Below, in pieces: positions 1-9,964 of a stretch of 64,000 nt of DNA. Numbering within the stretch: position 1 is the first letter of the stretch; each line of letters begins with the position of its first letter. This stretch comes from Rodentibacter genomosp. 2 (GTDB taxonomy: Bacteria > Pseudomonadota > Gammaproteobacteria > Enterobacterales > Pasteurellaceae), in the NCBI GenBank assembly GCA_001999425.1, contig MLHP01000023.1, forward strand, positions 1-64,000. Direction: 5' to 3'. Made by a program: the position numbers and the translations under genes. The notes beneath the pieces were generated by a model. It searched no databases. It saw only the letters and a list, made by a program, of their open reading frames with translations, and was not told where the DNA came from.

Positions 1-203
1 ATTGTGGTGTGGACATAGTATTATCTCCTATCGCCCTGTAATAGACCAAAAGTGCGGTTGTTTTTTCAAATATTTTTAATCATTCTAATCGTTCTTCAAT
101 TATCCGACAACAAAAACAAGGCTGAAAAACGACCGCACTTTGGTTCTTTTGCGATATTATGCTACAGTGTCTTCGATAGCAATCATTTCAATCGATCATT
201 AAA

Positions 204-228
204 TAGGGCGTACACAAGTACGCCCCTA
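204..228. repeat. GGGCGTAC palindromic hairpin, copy 1
   Basis: An 8-bp perfect inverted repeat (GGGCGTAC, loop ACAA, GTACGCCC) lies in the noncoding stretch after the BCCT transporter gene. A close relative lies at 5430-5450 with the same outer flank CCCTA. It may be a small dispersed palindromic repeat or the transporter's terminator. The rest of bases 1-277 holds two single USS cores (50-58 and 132-140) and no convincing gene. Confidence 0.5.
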
Positions 229-277
229 TATTTTGTATCAATTTTTTATTTTGTGTGTTTGCTACATAATCCTCACA

Positions 278-2305
278 CTACTCTGCCAGCTCCACTTGCT
301 CATGAGCCATTAATTCCTGACCGACATCATCAAGTAAAGTTAAATAGCGCTCGTATTGTCTCAATATATCGGCAATCAATTCATCTTGATCCATATATTG
401 CACATCGTAACCGACACGCCCATCAAAAAAATACGTATAGGGCTGATAACTTGTTTCATGTTGAATATGCGGAAGATTTTCATCGTTAATGAGCTGTTCG
501 GAAACCTCATGCCCAACGGATTTAATTCCATACATAAAATCACGCATCAATTCTTTTTGAATGACTAATTCTACGGCGGGTTCTTCCTGATCAAATAAGG
601 TATTGATTTGTACGTTTAAATTATATTTGCCGATAAGTTCTTGGCGTAATTCACGCATTGCCGGCAACGCCGTGTGTTTTAAGAAACGCAGAATATCTTT
701 TTCCTGCGTTTGGTTCATCATTTGTTCCAAGCGTTCTTTCCATTTTTCACCCGTCCAGAAAATACTGGTCGGATTAACCTTCGTTGCAAAGTATTTTTTA
801 TCTGCATTTAATCCTTTCCATAGGCTAAAACACATGACTAGCATCAATACGGCAAAAGGCAATGCAACCATTAATGTCATGGTTTGCAGGTTTGCCAAAC
901 CGCCTGATTCCATTAATACTACTGCTACCACGGACATCAATACGCCCCACATCACAGTTTGCCAGTTAGGTGAAATAAGACTTTTATCACGAGAGGCTAT
1001 GTTGTTCAAAACATAGATCCCCGAGTCAGCCGAAGTGATAAAAAACAACGAAATCACGATCAAACTCACCAAACCGCTAATAGCGGGTAGTGGTAAATAA
1101 TCAAGAAACTTAAATAATAAGGTTTCCGGTGATGAAATCATTTGTCCTAGCGCACCGGCTGCCTCGCCATCATTTAACCAAATGGCGGTATTACCAAATA
1201 CGGTGAACCAAAGTATGCCGAATAAACTTGGAATAACCAATACACCAAAAATAAATTCTCGAATTGTTCGACCTTTGGAAATTCGGGCGATAAATAACCC
1301 CACGAAAGGCGCCCATGAACACCACCACGCCCAATAAAGTACCGTCCATCCGCTAAACCAGGCGGTATGTTCTTGCTCATACACATAGGTTTTGAAACTC
1401 AGTTGGATTAAATTGCTGAGATAAGTTCCGATGTTATCACTAAATGCCGAGAGTAAATAAAGCGTTGGTCCGGTAACCAATACAAAAATAAGTAATAAAA
1501 ATGCGAGTGTTAAATTTAATTCACTCAGTATTTTTACCCCTTTACCGACCCCCGAAATGGCTGAAAAAATCGCTAAGCTCATTACCACAACAATCACCAT
1601 CACCTGTAATGTAAAGCTATTTTCAATCACCCAGCCCATTTGATGTAACCCTGCGCCTAACTGAGATGCCCCAAAACCGAGCGTGGTAATAATACCGAAT
1701 AAAGTGGCAAGTAATGCCATAATATCGATGATATCCCCCATTTTTCCGTTAATGCGATCTTTCAATAACGGATAAAAACAGGAGCGTAATGCTAACGGCA
1801 ATTTATAACGAAAACCGAAATAAGCTAAGGCTAATGCAATCGTGCCGTATACCGCCCAAGCATGAATGCCCCAGTGGAATAAGGTATGTAATAATGCCTC
1901 TTGCTGCCGATGTTCCGCAGCGCCGCTGGTAATTTCCGAAAGATAATGGGTTAATGGTTCGGCAACCCCAAAGAACATCAATCCCACCCCCATACCGGCA
2001 GCAAATAACATTGCAAGCCAAGAGAGGAAACTAAATTCCGGCTCTTCCTCATCACTGCCGAGTTTAATATTTCCCAAACTACTTACAGACAAAATCAGTA
2101 AAAAGCCTAAAAAAATTGAAAATGCCAAGACATAAAACCAACTAAAATTTGCAAAAATGCCTGCTTTTGCTTGGTTTAATAATGCTTGAGTTTGATTCGG
2201 TGCGATTAAAATCATCACCACCAGTAACAAAACGAAAAACAGCGTCAATCCAATCACAAAAGGATTAAATGACGTCCGCTTTTCCACAAATTGAGATAAA
2301 GACAA
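278..2305 (-). CDS. betT: BCCT family osmolyte (betaine/choline) transporter
   Basis: Sodium- or proton-coupled transporter of the betaine/choline/carnitine family in the inner membrane, importing quaternary ammonium osmoprotectants. About twelve hydrophobic segments are visible. The family's tryptophan-rich helix (YWAWWCSWAPF) followed by the amphipathic loop ISKGRTIREF lies near residues 325-350. A cytoplasmic C-terminal tail of about 170 residues follows the last helix, as in E. coli BetT (677 residues; this one has 675). The gene stands alone, with 264 bases before mnmA upstream. The family call is firm. The substrate (choline or glycine betaine) is inferred from length and tail; no bet oxidation genes are nearby. 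Confidence 0.88.
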   Translation of the reverse strand: MSLSQFVEKRTSFNPFVIGLTLFFVLLLVVMILIAPNQTQALLNQAKAGIFANFSWFYVLAFSIFLGFLLILSVSSLGNIKLGSDEEEPEFSFLSWLAMLFAAGMGVGLMFFGVAEPLTHYLSEITSGAAEHRQQEALLHTLFHWGIHAWAVYGTIALALAYFGFRYKLPLALRSCFYPLLKDRINGKMGDIIDIMALLATLFGIITTLGFGASQLGAGLHQMGWVIENSFTLQVMVIVVVMSLAIFSAISGVGKGVKILSELNLTLAFLLLIFVLVTGPTLYLLSAFSDNIGTYLSNLIQLSFKTYVYEQEHTAWFSGWTVLYWAWWCSWAPFVGLFIARISKGRTIREFIFGVLVIPSLFGILWFTVFGNTAIWLNDGEAAGALGQMISSPETLLFKFLDYLPLPAISGLVSLIVISLFFITSADSGIYVLNNIASRDKSLISPNWQTVMWGVLMSVVAVVLMESGGLANLQTMTLMVALPFAVLMLVMCFSLWKGLNADKKYFATKVNPTSIFWTGEKWKERLEQMMNQTQEKDILRFLKHTALPAMRELRQELIGKYNLNVQINTLFDQEEPAVELVIQKELMRDFMYGIKSVGHEVSEQLINDENLPHIQHETSYQPYTYFFDGRVGYDVQYMDQDELIADILRQYERYLTLLDDVGQELMAHEQVELAE

Positions 2306-2520
2306 ACCTTTCCCCTTAAAATTAAGTAGATAAATTCAAAAATTCGATTTATTTAAAATTGCGACTAAGTAACAAAATGAGTCGTAAATATACAACAATG
2401 ACAGCACATAGAGGTGCGATTTTGAAGGAAACTTTCAGTAGAAATTGAAGGATTGTTTCCAAAATTGTGGGCATTATATAAAAATCCGGAAATTATTTCA
2501 AATTAGTAGAAATTCACTAT

Positions 2521-2566
2521 AAAAAAGTGCGGTGAAAAACACTGAAATTTTTCACCGCACTTTTAA
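2521..2566 (-). terminator. Inverted-USS terminator of mnmA
   Basis: A 17-bp perfect inverted repeat (2523-2539 with 2548-2564) is built from two opposed uptake sequences. It sits 4 bases past the mnmA stop codon, and an A-rich plus strand gives a U-rich tail in the mnmA transcript. Confidence 0.85.
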
Positions 2567-2569
2567 AAA

Positions 2570-3718
2570 CTAAATTCTTGTTTCAATAATGCCGCCGCCC
2601 AAGCAGACTTCATTTAGGTAAAACACCGCAGATTGACCCGGTGTAACCGCTGCCTGAGGTTCATCAAAAATAACTCGAATTGTTTCATCATCAATCGGTT
2701 CAATGACACAAGGAATGTCTGTTTGGCGATAGCGGGTTTTCACTGTGCAGCGTAACGATTCGCGAATCGGTTGGCGATCCACCCAATGCAGCTGCTTTGC
2801 AATTAACCCTTTAGAAAATAAACGGGGATGATCATGCCCCTGAGCCACAATCAATTCATTATTTTCCACATCTTTATCCACCACATACCAAGCTTCTTCA
2901 CCGGCATTTTTCAAACCGCCAATGCCTAAGCCTTTACGCTGACCGAGCGTGTGATACATCAAGCCATCGTGGCGACCAATCACCTCACCGTCCACCGTGC
3001 GAATATCCCCGGGCTGTGCCGGTAAATAACGCGCCAAGAAATCTTTGAATTTACGTTCCCCGATAAAACAAATGCCCGTTGAATCTTTCTTTTTCGCGGT
3101 AATTAAACCTAAATCTTCTGCAATGGCACGCACAATCGTTTTTTCAATTTCACCTACGGGGAAAAGGCTTTGTCCCACTTGTTGATGGCTCAAGGTATAT
3201 AAAAAGTAACTTTGATCTTTATTCGCATCCAAACCACGTAATAACTTTGCCTGCTTATCATCATTGGTGCGACGAACATAATGCCCTGTGGCAATATAAC
3301 TTGCGCCTAGATCTTCTGCCGCATACTCTAAAAAGGCTTTAAATTTGATTTCTTTATTACACAAAATATCAGGGTTCGGTGTTCGACCGGCTTTGTATTC
3401 CGTTAAAAAATGCTCAAATACGTTATCCCAATATTCTGCGGCAAAATTGATTTTATGCAGTTTAATGCCAAGCCTGTCGCACACCGCTTGCGCATCGGCT
3501 AAATCGGCTGCGGCAGTGCAATAATCCGTATCGTCATCTTCTTCCCAGTTTTTCATAAACAGGCCTTCCACTTGGTAGCCTTGTTGCTGAAGAATAAAGG
3601 CGGAAACGGAAGAATCCACACCACCGGACATCCCACAAATGACTTTTTTAGCTGCGTTCTCAGTTAATTGCTCCGCCGTAAGTTGCGGAAAATGATTTTC
3701 ATAAGTTTGTGATTTCAT
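2570..3718 (-). CDS. mnmA: tRNA-specific 2-thiouridylase MnmA
   Basis: Transfers sulfur to U34 of tRNA-Lys, -Glu and -Gln in the cytoplasm, the s2 step of mnm5s2U synthesis. The PP-loop [10 protein letters not shown], which binds ATP, is near residue 30. The catalytic cysteine pair appears as the Cys in [12 protein letters not shown] (about residue 120) and the Cys in [13 protein letters not shown] (about 217). The length of 382 residues is usual for the family. It is a single gene with its own inverted-USS terminator, and it is separated from the tautomerase gene downstream of the nqr cluster by 109 bases. Confidence 0.97.
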   Translation of the reverse strand: MKSQTYENHFPQLTAEQLTENAAKKVICGMSGGVDSSVSAFILQQQGYQVEGLFMKNWEEDDDTDYCTAAADLADAQAVCDRLGIKLHKINFAAEYWDNVFEHFLTEYKAGRTPNPDILCNKEIKFKAFLEYAAEDLGASYIATGHYVRRTNDDKQAKLLRGLDANKDQSYFLYTLSHQQVGQSLFPVGEIEKTIVRAIAEDLGLITAKKKDSTGICFIGERKFKDFLARYLPAQPGDIRTVDGEVIGRHDGLMYHTLGQRKGLGIGGLKNAGEEAWYVVDKDVENNELIVAQGHDHPRLFSKGLIAKQLHWVDRQPIRESLRCTVKTRYRQTDIPCVIEPIDDETIRVIFDEPQAAVTPGQSAVFYLNEVCLGGGIIETRI

Positions 3719-3784
3719 AATGTGATAGTAAAAATCTCGCTAAATTAAGTATTCAGGCATTCTACCGCAAATCAATTAAGAGTA

Positions 3785-3813
3785 AAAATGCCCAAGAATT
3801 TTGGGCATTTTAC
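3785..3813 (-). terminator. Rho-independent terminator after the tautomerase gene
   Basis: An 11-bp perfect stem (AAAATGCCCAA with TTGGGCATTTT, loop GAATT) sits 15 bases past the stop of the small tautomerase gene. It should end the apbE-nqrM-tautomerase transcript. Confidence 0.85.
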
Positions 3814-3827
3814 GGTTATATTCATGA

Positions 3828-4034
3828 TCATTTCATTGTCCGTCTGGCAGTGACCGTTTTTCCACCGATTCCCCAATTATCCATATCAACTTCATCAATA
3901 ATCACAACTGTTGTTTCAGAGTTTTTATGCAATACTTTTTGTAATAGCTCTGTTACCCCTTCAATTATTTCCGCCTTTTGTTGTTCTGTCGGCGCTTCCT
4001 TTCCTCCGGTTACTTTAATATTGACATAAGGCAT
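3828..4034 (-). CDS. 4-oxalocrotonate tautomerase family protein
   Basis: A 68-residue protein of the 4-OT tautomerase fold. After removal of Met1 the mature chain would start with Pro1 (MPYVNIKVTGG), the catalytic base of the family. The rest (PTEQQKAEIIEGVTELL, then ETTVVIIDEV) matches the beta-alpha-beta subunit that assembles into hexamers. It is the last gene of the group behind nqrM, 16 bases downstream. The physiological substrate is unknown, and the link to the Na+-NQR genes is only positional. Confidence 0.85.
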   Translation of the reverse strand: MPYVNIKVTGGKEAPTEQQKAEIIEGVTELLQKVLHKNSETTVVIIDEVDMDNWGIGGKTVTARRTMK

Positions 4035-4050
4035 GTTAATTTCTCCAAAA

Positions 4051-4311
4051 TTATTTCACTTCATAAAATGACGAATCATCATTTTTCTTCGCAAATTTTT
4101 GTTCATACTCTGCTTTGGCTTGTTCATCACCTGCATCAAGTTTTGATTGAAGTGTATCGCAAGGTTTATCACAATCACAGGCTTTGGCGATTCCCAATGT
4201 GGACAAGCCACCACAGCTGCCTTTTAAGCTCTGTTTTTTGATAATAAAACCAATCGACATCAGTAAAATAATCGCCACAAAGGCGATGAGGGTAAAAAAT
4301 AACGTTTGCAT
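4051..4311 (-). CDS. nqrM: Na+-NQR maturation protein NqrM
   Basis: Small membrane-anchored protein (DUF539) needed to place the Fe that sits between NqrD and NqrE in the sodium-pumping NADH:quinone reductase. One N-terminal membrane helix (about residues 3-24) is followed by a cysteine cluster GSCGGLSTLGIAKACDCDKPC, the family hallmark. It lies 2 bases after apbE, so the two are surely cotranscribed. The length of 86 residues is typical. Confidence 0.92.
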   Translation of the reverse strand: MQTLFFTLIAFVAIILLMSIGFIIKKQSLKGSCGGLSTLGIAKACDCDKPCDTLQSKLDAGDEQAKAEYEQKFAKKNDDSSFYEVK

Positions 4312-4313
4312 GA

Positions 4314-5354
4314 TTATTCCTTTGTTTCCATTAATTTTTTAAATGCAGATGACATTTTTGTTTCAAAGCCATTTTCGGTTTTGATGATTAAATAGACCGC
4401 AAGATCATCTTTCTCCGCCACTTCAAGGGCTTTTTCTTCTCCAAGAACAAATAACCCTGTGGATAAACCGTCTGCCGTCATTGTTGTTGGTGAAAAAACC
4501 GTAATGGAGGCAAGATGATGTTGAATCGGGTAACCGGTTTTCGGATCAATTTCATGGGCGAAGCGTTTGCCGTTTTCTTCAAAATAAATACGATAATCGC
4601 CAGAGGTTGCCATTGCCATATTATTTAAACCAATCACATTTTCGACCGCTCTTTCCCCCGTCATATTAGGCTTTTCAATGGCGATTTGCCAAGGTTTCCC
4701 TTCTGCGTTTTTTCCTTTGGCTCGAATTTCACCCCCAATTTCCACCATATAGTTTTGTGCGTTGAGCTGTTCTAATTTCTCTGCAACCTGATCTACGCCA
4801 AAACCTTTCGCGATGGAAGAAAGATCAATATAAACTTGTGGAACGGATTTACTTAATGTTGGGGTTTGCCCCCACATATCAAGTGTGATTTTATCAAGCC
4901 CTACCCAAGCTTGGCGCTCTGCAAGTTGTTCTGGTGTCGGTTGGCGTTCCGGGCGTTTTTCAGGACCAAATCCCCATAAATTCACAACCGGTCCAACAGT
5001 CACATCAAGCGCCCCTTCTGTGATTTGATATATCCGAATGGCTTCTGCCAACACTTTCGCAAAATCTGCTGAAATTTCGACTGGCGTATTGACCTGTGTA
5101 TTTTGGTTAAAACGGCTTAATTCCGAATCCTTAATATAAGTGGACATTTTCGCATTAACATCTTTTAGAATGTGCTCAATTTGCTCATGGGTCTTTTGTG
5201 AATTTTCACTCACAGCGCCATCATCAATATATTTTACATGATAGGTTGTCCCCATAGTTTTACCACTTAATGTAATCACTTCAGCGTCTTTCTTACAAGC
5301 TGCAAGCGAACAAGCGAAAGCAACAACAAAGAGTCCGCTCAATATTTTCTTCAT
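4314..5354 (-). CDS. apbE: FAD:protein FMN transferase ApbE (lipoprotein)
   Basis: Flavin transferase that attaches FMN through a phosphoester bond to threonines of NqrB and NqrC. The N-terminus is a lipoprotein signal with lipobox LAAC at about residues 17-20, placing it on the periplasmic side of the inner membrane. The family core is seen as GKTMGTTYHVKY near residue 30, the region DLSSIAKGFGVDQVAEKL near 178 and the late segment SPTTMTADGLSTGLFVLG near 290. It stands between nqrF and nqrM with an inverted USS upstream, so it may be partly uncoupled from nqrA-F transcription. Confidence 0.95.
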   Translation of the reverse strand: MKKILSGLFVVAFACSLAACKKDAEVITLSGKTMGTTYHVKYIDDGAVSENSQKTHEQIEHILKDVNAKMSTYIKDSELSRFNQNTQVNTPVEISADFAKVLAEAIRIYQITEGALDVTVGPVVNLWGFGPEKRPERQPTPEQLAERQAWVGLDKITLDMWGQTPTLSKSVPQVYIDLSSIAKGFGVDQVAEKLEQLNAQNYMVEIGGEIRAKGKNAEGKPWQIAIEKPNMTGERAVENVIGLNNMAMATSGDYRIYFEENGKRFAHEIDPKTGYPIQHHLASITVFSPTTMTADGLSTGLFVLGEEKALEVAEKDDLAVYLIIKTENGFETKMSSAFKKLMETKE

Positions 5355-5429
5355 TTATTTTTCCTAATGAGATGAATTATAGGCAAACTGACTTTTCAAT
5401 CAGCTTGCCTGTAATCTAAATAACAACAA

Positions 5430-5450
5430 GGGCGTATGCCGTACGCCCCT
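5430..5450. repeat. GGGCGTA palindromic hairpin, copy 2
   Basis: A 7-bp inverted repeat (GGGCGTA, loop TGCCG, TACGCCC) in the gap between apbE and nqrF, with the same outer sequence CCCTA as the copy at 204-228. It could add to the terminator just upstream or be a small dispersed repeat. Confidence 0.45.
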
Positions 5451-5467
5451 AAAAAACGCTTTAAATT

Positions 5468-5498
5468 TTGACCGCACTTCATTACAAAGTGCGGTCAA
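5468..5498 (-). terminator. Inverted-USS stem-loop after nqrF
   Basis: A 12-bp inverted repeat (TTGACCGCACTT with AAGTGCGGTCAA) lies 28 bases past the nqrF stop and before apbE. The U-tract is weak (AAAATTT), so termination may be partial and allow read-through into apbE-nqrM. Confidence 0.6.
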
Positions 5499-5525
5499 TT
5501 TTCATGGAGTTTTAGCTAATTAAAA

Positions 5526-6761
5526 TCAGCCACCGAAGTCATCTAATAAGATGTTTTCGTCTTCAACGCCTAAATCTTTTAACATTTTGATTACGGCAGC
5601 GTTCATTACCGGAGGTCCGCACATATAGTATTCACAATCTTCCGGTGCTTCATGATTTTTCAGATAGTTCTCATAAAGTACGTTGTGAATAAAGCCGGTA
5701 TAGCCATCCCAATTATCTTCCGGCAATGGATCAGAAAGTGCCACGTGCCATTTGAAGTTTGGATTTTCCGCTTGAAGCGTATCAAAATCTTCCACATAGA
5801 ACATTTCACGTTTAGAACGTGCACCATACCAGAATGAGATTTTGCGTTTAGAATGTAAACGTTTTAACTGGTCGAAAATATGCGAACGCATTGGCGCCAT
5901 ACCTGCACCACCACCGATGAAGACCATTTCCGCATCAGTATCTTTCGCGAAGAATTCACCGAATGGACCGGAAATTGTCACTTTATCACCTTCTTTTAAT
6001 GACCAAATGTAAGAAGACATTTGACCCGGAGGGGCATCAGGTTGACGCGGAGGAGGCGTTGCAATACGTACGTTAAGCATAATAATGCCTTTTTCTTCCG
6101 GATAGGAAGCCATGGAATAGGCACGAATAATATGCTCATCCACTTTAGACACATAGCGCCATAAATCGTATTTATCCCAATCCTCGTGATATTCTTCCGG
6201 AATATCGAAGTCTTTATAGTAAACCGTGTGAGGCTCTGCTTCAATTTGGATATAACCACCGGCACGGAATGGCACTTCTTCACCTTCAGGAATCGCCAAT
6301 TTAAGCTCTTTGATGAATGTCGCTTTGTTATCGTTAGAGATAACGGTACATTCCCATTTTTTCACACCGAAGATTTCTTCCGGAAGTTCAACTTCCATAT
6401 TGCCTTTCACATTCACTTGGCAAGCCAAACGATAACCTTCTTTTGCTTCACGCTTATTGATGTGAGAAAGCTCGGTAGGAAGAATTTCGCCACCACCGCT
6501 TTTCACTTTCACAATACATTGACCACAAGAGCCACCGCCACCACAAGCAGAAGAAACGAAGATACCCTTACTTGCTAAAGCACCTAATAATTTGCCACCG
6601 GCCGGTAATGTGATTGCCTTTTCAGGATCATCATTAATACCGATTGTAATATCCCCGGAATCTACGAGTTTTGATTTCGCAAATAAGATGATTGCTACTA
6701 ACACCAATACGATAACCGTAAAGGCAGCAATACCGAGTGCAAGAATTACTGAATCACTCAT
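5526..6761 (-). CDS. nqrF: Na+-translocating NADH:quinone reductase subunit F
   Basis: Electron entry subunit of Na+-NQR: takes hydride from NADH to FAD and passes electrons to a 2Fe-2S centre. It has an N-terminal membrane helix (about residues 5-27). The ferredoxin domain has the cysteine pattern [12 protein letters not shown] plus RLACQV (about residues 70-111). The FAD site RAYSMAS is near 213 and the nucleotide-binding part [14 protein letters not shown] near 277. It ends with the conserved DDFGG. Last gene of the six-gene nqr operon, 12 bases after nqrE. Confidence 0.98.
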   Translation of the reverse strand: MSDSVILALGIAAFTVIVLVLVAIILFAKSKLVDSGDITIGINDDPEKAITLPAGGKLLGALASKGIFVSSACGGGGSCGQCIVKVKSGGGEILPTELSHINKREAKEGYRLACQVNVKGNMEVELPEEIFGVKKWECTVISNDNKATFIKELKLAIPEGEEVPFRAGGYIQIEAEPHTVYYKDFDIPEEYHEDWDKYDLWRYVSKVDEHIIRAYSMASYPEEKGIIMLNVRIATPPPRQPDAPPGQMSSYIWSLKEGDKVTISGPFGEFFAKDTDAEMVFIGGGAGMAPMRSHIFDQLKRLHSKRKISFWYGARSKREMFYVEDFDTLQAENPNFKWHVALSDPLPEDNWDGYTGFIHNVLYENYLKNHEAPEDCEYYMCGPPVMNAAVIKMLKDLGVEDENILLDDFGG

Positions 6762-6773
6762 TGATTACACTCC

Positions 6774-7370
6774 TTATAATTGAATACCGGAGAAGGACAT
6801 AAAGCCCAACGCCATCAAACCAACGGTGATGAAAGTAATGCCTAAGCCTTTCAAACCACCCGGAATATCCGCATATTTCATTTTTTCCGTTAAACCGGCA
6901 AGGGCAACGATGGCAAGCATCCAACCTAAACCGGAACCGAAACCATATACGATAGACTCAGGGAAATTGTAATCACGTTGAACCATAAAGGATACGCCAC
7001 CGAAAATCGCACAGTTTACTGCGATAAGCGGTAAGAAGATCCCTAATGCGTTATAAAGAGACGGCATAAATTTGTCTAATACCATCTCAAGGATCTGTAC
7101 TAAACCTGCAATCACACCGATAAAAGTGATGAAGTTTAAAAATGACAAATCCACACCTTCAATTAACGCATTTTCTTTTAATACGTTAGCATAAATTAAT
7201 TGGTTGACCGGTACCGCAATTCCTAATACGAAGGTAACCGCGATCCCCAAACCAAAAGCTGTCGAAACCTTTTTTGATACCGCCAAGAATGTACACATCC
7301 CCAAGAAGAAGGAAAGTGCCATATTTTCAATGAAGACGGCCTTCACAAATAGGCTAATGTAATGTTCCAT
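6774..7370 (-). CDS. nqrE: Na+-translocating NADH:quinone reductase subunit E
   Basis: Integral membrane subunit of Na+-NQR with six predicted helices, homologous to NqrD. The two form a pseudosymmetric pair that holds an iron centre and takes part in Na+ movement. The typical start [20 protein letters not shown] and length of 198 residues match the family. The cysteine in [14 protein letters not shown] is a candidate iron ligand. It lies 3 bases after nqrD. Confidence 0.98.
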   Translation of the reverse strand: MEHYISLFVKAVFIENMALSFFLGMCTFLAVSKKVSTAFGLGIAVTFVLGIAVPVNQLIYANVLKENALIEGVDLSFLNFITFIGVIAGLVQILEMVLDKFMPSLYNALGIFLPLIAVNCAIFGGVSFMVQRDYNFPESIVYGFGSGLGWMLAIVALAGLTEKMKYADIPGGLKGLGITFITVGLMALGFMSFSGIQL

Positions 7371-7373
7371 TGA

Positions 7374-8000
7374 TTATTTCTCCTGTTGCTCCGGTTTCCA
7401 AGTTCTTAATCCCCAGATGACAAATCCAATGATAAAGAATGCACTTGGTGCAAGTAGGAATAAACCGTTTGCTTGGTACCAACCACCATTTTGAATAGTT
7501 TCAAGAATAGTTATACCGAATAATTTACCTGAACCGATAAGTTCACGGAAGAACGCAACAATGATGAGCATTGCGCCATAACCCAAACCGTTACCAATAC
7601 CGTCCACGAAACTTTCAAGTGGAGGTGATTTCATTGCGAAAGCCTCTGCACGACCCATTACGATACAGTTTGTAATAATCAAGCCAACGAATACTGAAAG
7701 CTGCTTGGACAAACCGTAAGCATAAGCTTTTAATATTTGGTCAACGACAATTACCAATGAAGCTATAATCGCAAGTTGTACGATAATACGAATACTGTTA
7801 GGAATGTAGTTACGGATTAAAGAAACAAAGAGGTTTGATAACCCTGTTACTAACGTTACCGCAATCGCCATCACAAAGGCGGTTTCTAATTTCGTTGTTA
7901 CCGCTAATGCAGAACAGATCCCAAGTATTTGCAGTGCAATTGGATTGTTTTTAGCAATAGGAGCCAATAACAGATCTTTTAAATTTGTTTTTCCAGACAT
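7374..8000 (-). CDS. nqrD: Na+-translocating NADH:quinone reductase subunit D
   Basis: Membrane subunit of Na+-NQR with six predicted helices, 208 residues. The cysteine in [15 protein letters not shown] and the conserved [15 protein letters not shown] are visible, as in the RnfE/NqrD family. Its start codon overlaps the nqrC stop by one base (TAATG), which indicates translational coupling. Confidence 0.98.
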   Translation of the reverse strand: MSGKTNLKDLLLAPIAKNNPIALQILGICSALAVTTKLETAFVMAIAVTLVTGLSNLFVSLIRNYIPNSIRIIVQLAIIASLVIVVDQILKAYAYGLSKQLSVFVGLIITNCIVMGRAEAFAMKSPPLESFVDGIGNGLGYGAMLIIVAFFRELIGSGKLFGITILETIQNGGWYQANGLFLLAPSAFFIIGFVIWGLRTWKPEQQEK

Positions 8001-8734
8001 TAGTTCGCTCCTGCTTGAAGTTTTTCAAGATATTTACTAAAGCCATTTTCACTGAACCAATAATCAAAAGTACCTTGAACACCATTACCGGTTAGTGTTG
8101 CCCCTGATAAACCATCGATACTATGATCATCTTTTGGTGCTTGACCTTTCACAATGTGGATAGCCGGTTGATGTTGTTCATTGAAAAGTTTTTTACCTTT
8201 AAATAAACCAGCCCAATTTGGGTTTTCAATCTCACCACCTAATCCCGGAGTTTCACCATGTTGATAATAAGTAATACCGTTAATCGTAACGCCGTCCGGT
8301 TGAACAGAAACTAAACCATACATAACAGACCATAATCCGGTACCGTAAATAGGTAAAATCACTTGCTGAGTTTGACCTTGTTCATTTTTAACAAGATAAA
8401 TTTCAGCAGTTTTTCCACGAGTACGGATTCTAGCCTTATCTTGTTCTGCAGGAATCGCTTCTTGAGAATCATCAGGCTGTTGAACATAGTCACCAGTTGC
8501 TAAATCAACAAAACGTGGTTCAATAAATTTTGCATAGGTTTCTTTTACATTCGTTTTTTCTTGTAAAAGCCCTGCAACATTGAGGATATTTTTTTGCTTG
8601 TCGAGTAATTTTTGCTCTTCTTGTGCAGGTTTTAGCATCACAGCGGAACCAGCAACAATAATGGAACAAACTAAACTCAGTAACAACACAACAAGAATTG
8701 TGCCGCCTACACTGTCTTTATTAAACTTAGCCAT
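8000..8734 (-). CDS. nqrC: Na+-translocating NADH:quinone reductase subunit C
   Basis: Na+-NQR subunit with one N-terminal helix and a periplasmic domain carrying covalently bound FMN. The flavinylation motif SGATLT, whose last Thr accepts FMN from ApbE, lies in [16 protein letters not shown] near the C-terminus. I chose the ATG at 8734 ([11 protein letters not shown]) over a longer reading frame, because it gives the usual 244-residue length and overlaps nqrB by 8 bases, as is common in this tight operon. Confidence 0.97.
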   Translation of the reverse strand: MAKFNKDSVGGTILVVLLLSLVCSIIVAGSAVMLKPAQEEQKLLDKQKNILNVAGLLQEKTNVKETYAKFIEPRFVDLATGDYVQQPDDSQEAIPAEQDKARIRTRGKTAEIYLVKNEQGQTQQVILPIYGTGLWSVMYGLVSVQPDGVTINGITYYQHGETPGLGGEIENPNWAGLFKGKKLFNEQHQPAIHIVKGQAPKDDHSIDGLSGATLTGNGVQGTFDYWFSENGFSKYLEKLQAGAN

Positions 8735-9962
8735 TTGTTCTTGCTCTCCGACGTTTGATATTTGCTTGAACAACGATGTAGTCAAAAATTGGTGCAAATA
8801 AGTTTGCAAACAGAATTGCTAACATCATTCCTTCCGGATAAGCCGGATTCACAGTACGAATTAATACCGCCATGACACCGATCAACGCACCATACCACCA
8901 TTTACCTGTATTGGTGAACGAGGCTGAAACCGGATCTGTTGCCATGAATACCATACCTAGCGCAAAGCCACCTAAAACAAGATGCCAATGCCAAGGCATT
9001 GAGAACATCTGATTCGTTTCAGAACCAATTAAGTTAAACAATGTTGAGGTTGCAATCATACCAATCATCACCCCTGCGATAATACGCCATGAGGCAATTC
9101 GGGTGAAGACGATAATTGCACCGCCCACTAAGATCGCTAAGGTTGAAACTTCACCCATTGAGCCAGGGAGGTTACCAATAAATGCATCCATCCAAGAGAT
9201 TGGTTGTCCGCTTACGCTGTGTTGCAGCGCACCTTGACCTGCTTGTGACCATTGTGAAAGTGCGGTTGCCCCAGAGAAACCATCCGCGGCAGTCCACACA
9301 GTATCACCAGAAATTTGTGCCGGATAAGCAAAAAATAGGAAAGCACGACCAGCAAGCGCAGGGTTCATAAAGTTACGACCTACGCCACCGAAGATTTCTT
9401 TTGCCACCACGATACCAAAACTGATACCCAGTGCGGCTTGCCATAATGGTAACGTTGGTGGAACGATTAAGGCAAAAAGAATCGTAGAAACAAACATCCC
9501 TTCATTGACTTCGTGGCCACGTACCACAGAGAATAATAATTCCCACATTGTACAAACGGTAAATACCACTAAGTAAATCGGTAGGAAGAAAATTGCACCC
9601 AAGGCCATTTTACTGCCCCAACCTGCGTTTAAGGTTAAATCTAACCCTAAACCGTTAGCCAGTGCATAATGCCAGTCGTTTGCAATTAATTGTTCTAAAT
9701 TGCCTAATTGATTTAATGCAGGAATCGCTTGGTTACCCACATTGTACATACCATAGAAAATCGCTGGAAATAATGCGAGGAACACGGTGATCATCATACG
9801 TTTTGAATCTAACGCATCACGCACGTGTGTATTTTTGTGCGTTACCGTACCCGGTGTATAAAGCAAGGTATAAATCGATTCAAAGATCGGGTAAAGCTTG
9901 CTGTATTTACCTCCCGGTAAAAACGCGGGTTCCATTTTTTCTAAAAGATTTTTTAAACCCAT
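8727..9962 (-). CDS. nqrB: Na+-translocating NADH:quinone reductase subunit B
   Basis: Largest membrane subunit of Na+-NQR. It carries a second covalent FMN and is the main candidate for the Na+ path. The flavinylation motif is [12 protein letters not shown] (about residues 230-241), with the accepting Thr in SGAT. About ten hydrophobic helices are visible and the protein has 411 residues, as expected. It follows nqrA by 2 bases. Confidence 0.98.
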   Translation of the reverse strand: MGLKNLLEKMEPAFLPGGKYSKLYPIFESIYTLLYTPGTVTHKNTHVRDALDSKRMMITVFLALFPAIFYGMYNVGNQAIPALNQLGNLEQLIANDWHYALANGLGLDLTLNAGWGSKMALGAIFFLPIYLVVFTVCTMWELLFSVVRGHEVNEGMFVSTILFALIVPPTLPLWQAALGISFGIVVAKEIFGGVGRNFMNPALAGRAFLFFAYPAQISGDTVWTAADGFSGATALSQWSQAGQGALQHSVSGQPISWMDAFIGNLPGSMGEVSTLAILVGGAIIVFTRIASWRIIAGVMIGMIATSTLFNLIGSETNQMFSMPWHWHLVLGGFALGMVFMATDPVSASFTNTGKWWYGALIGVMAVLIRTVNPAYPEGMMLAILFANLFAPIFDYIVVQANIKRRRARTNG

Positions 9963-9964
9963 TT

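Noticed and set aside
52-489. Plus-strand open frame of 145 codons at the left end
   Set aside because: It lies mostly over the BCCT transporter 3' end in the opposite strand, has no family resemblance and reads as translated antisense.
8735-8809. Longer N-terminus for nqrC
   Set aside because: The extra 25 residues overlap nqrB deeply and do not resemble NqrC, which starts at [11 protein letters not shown].
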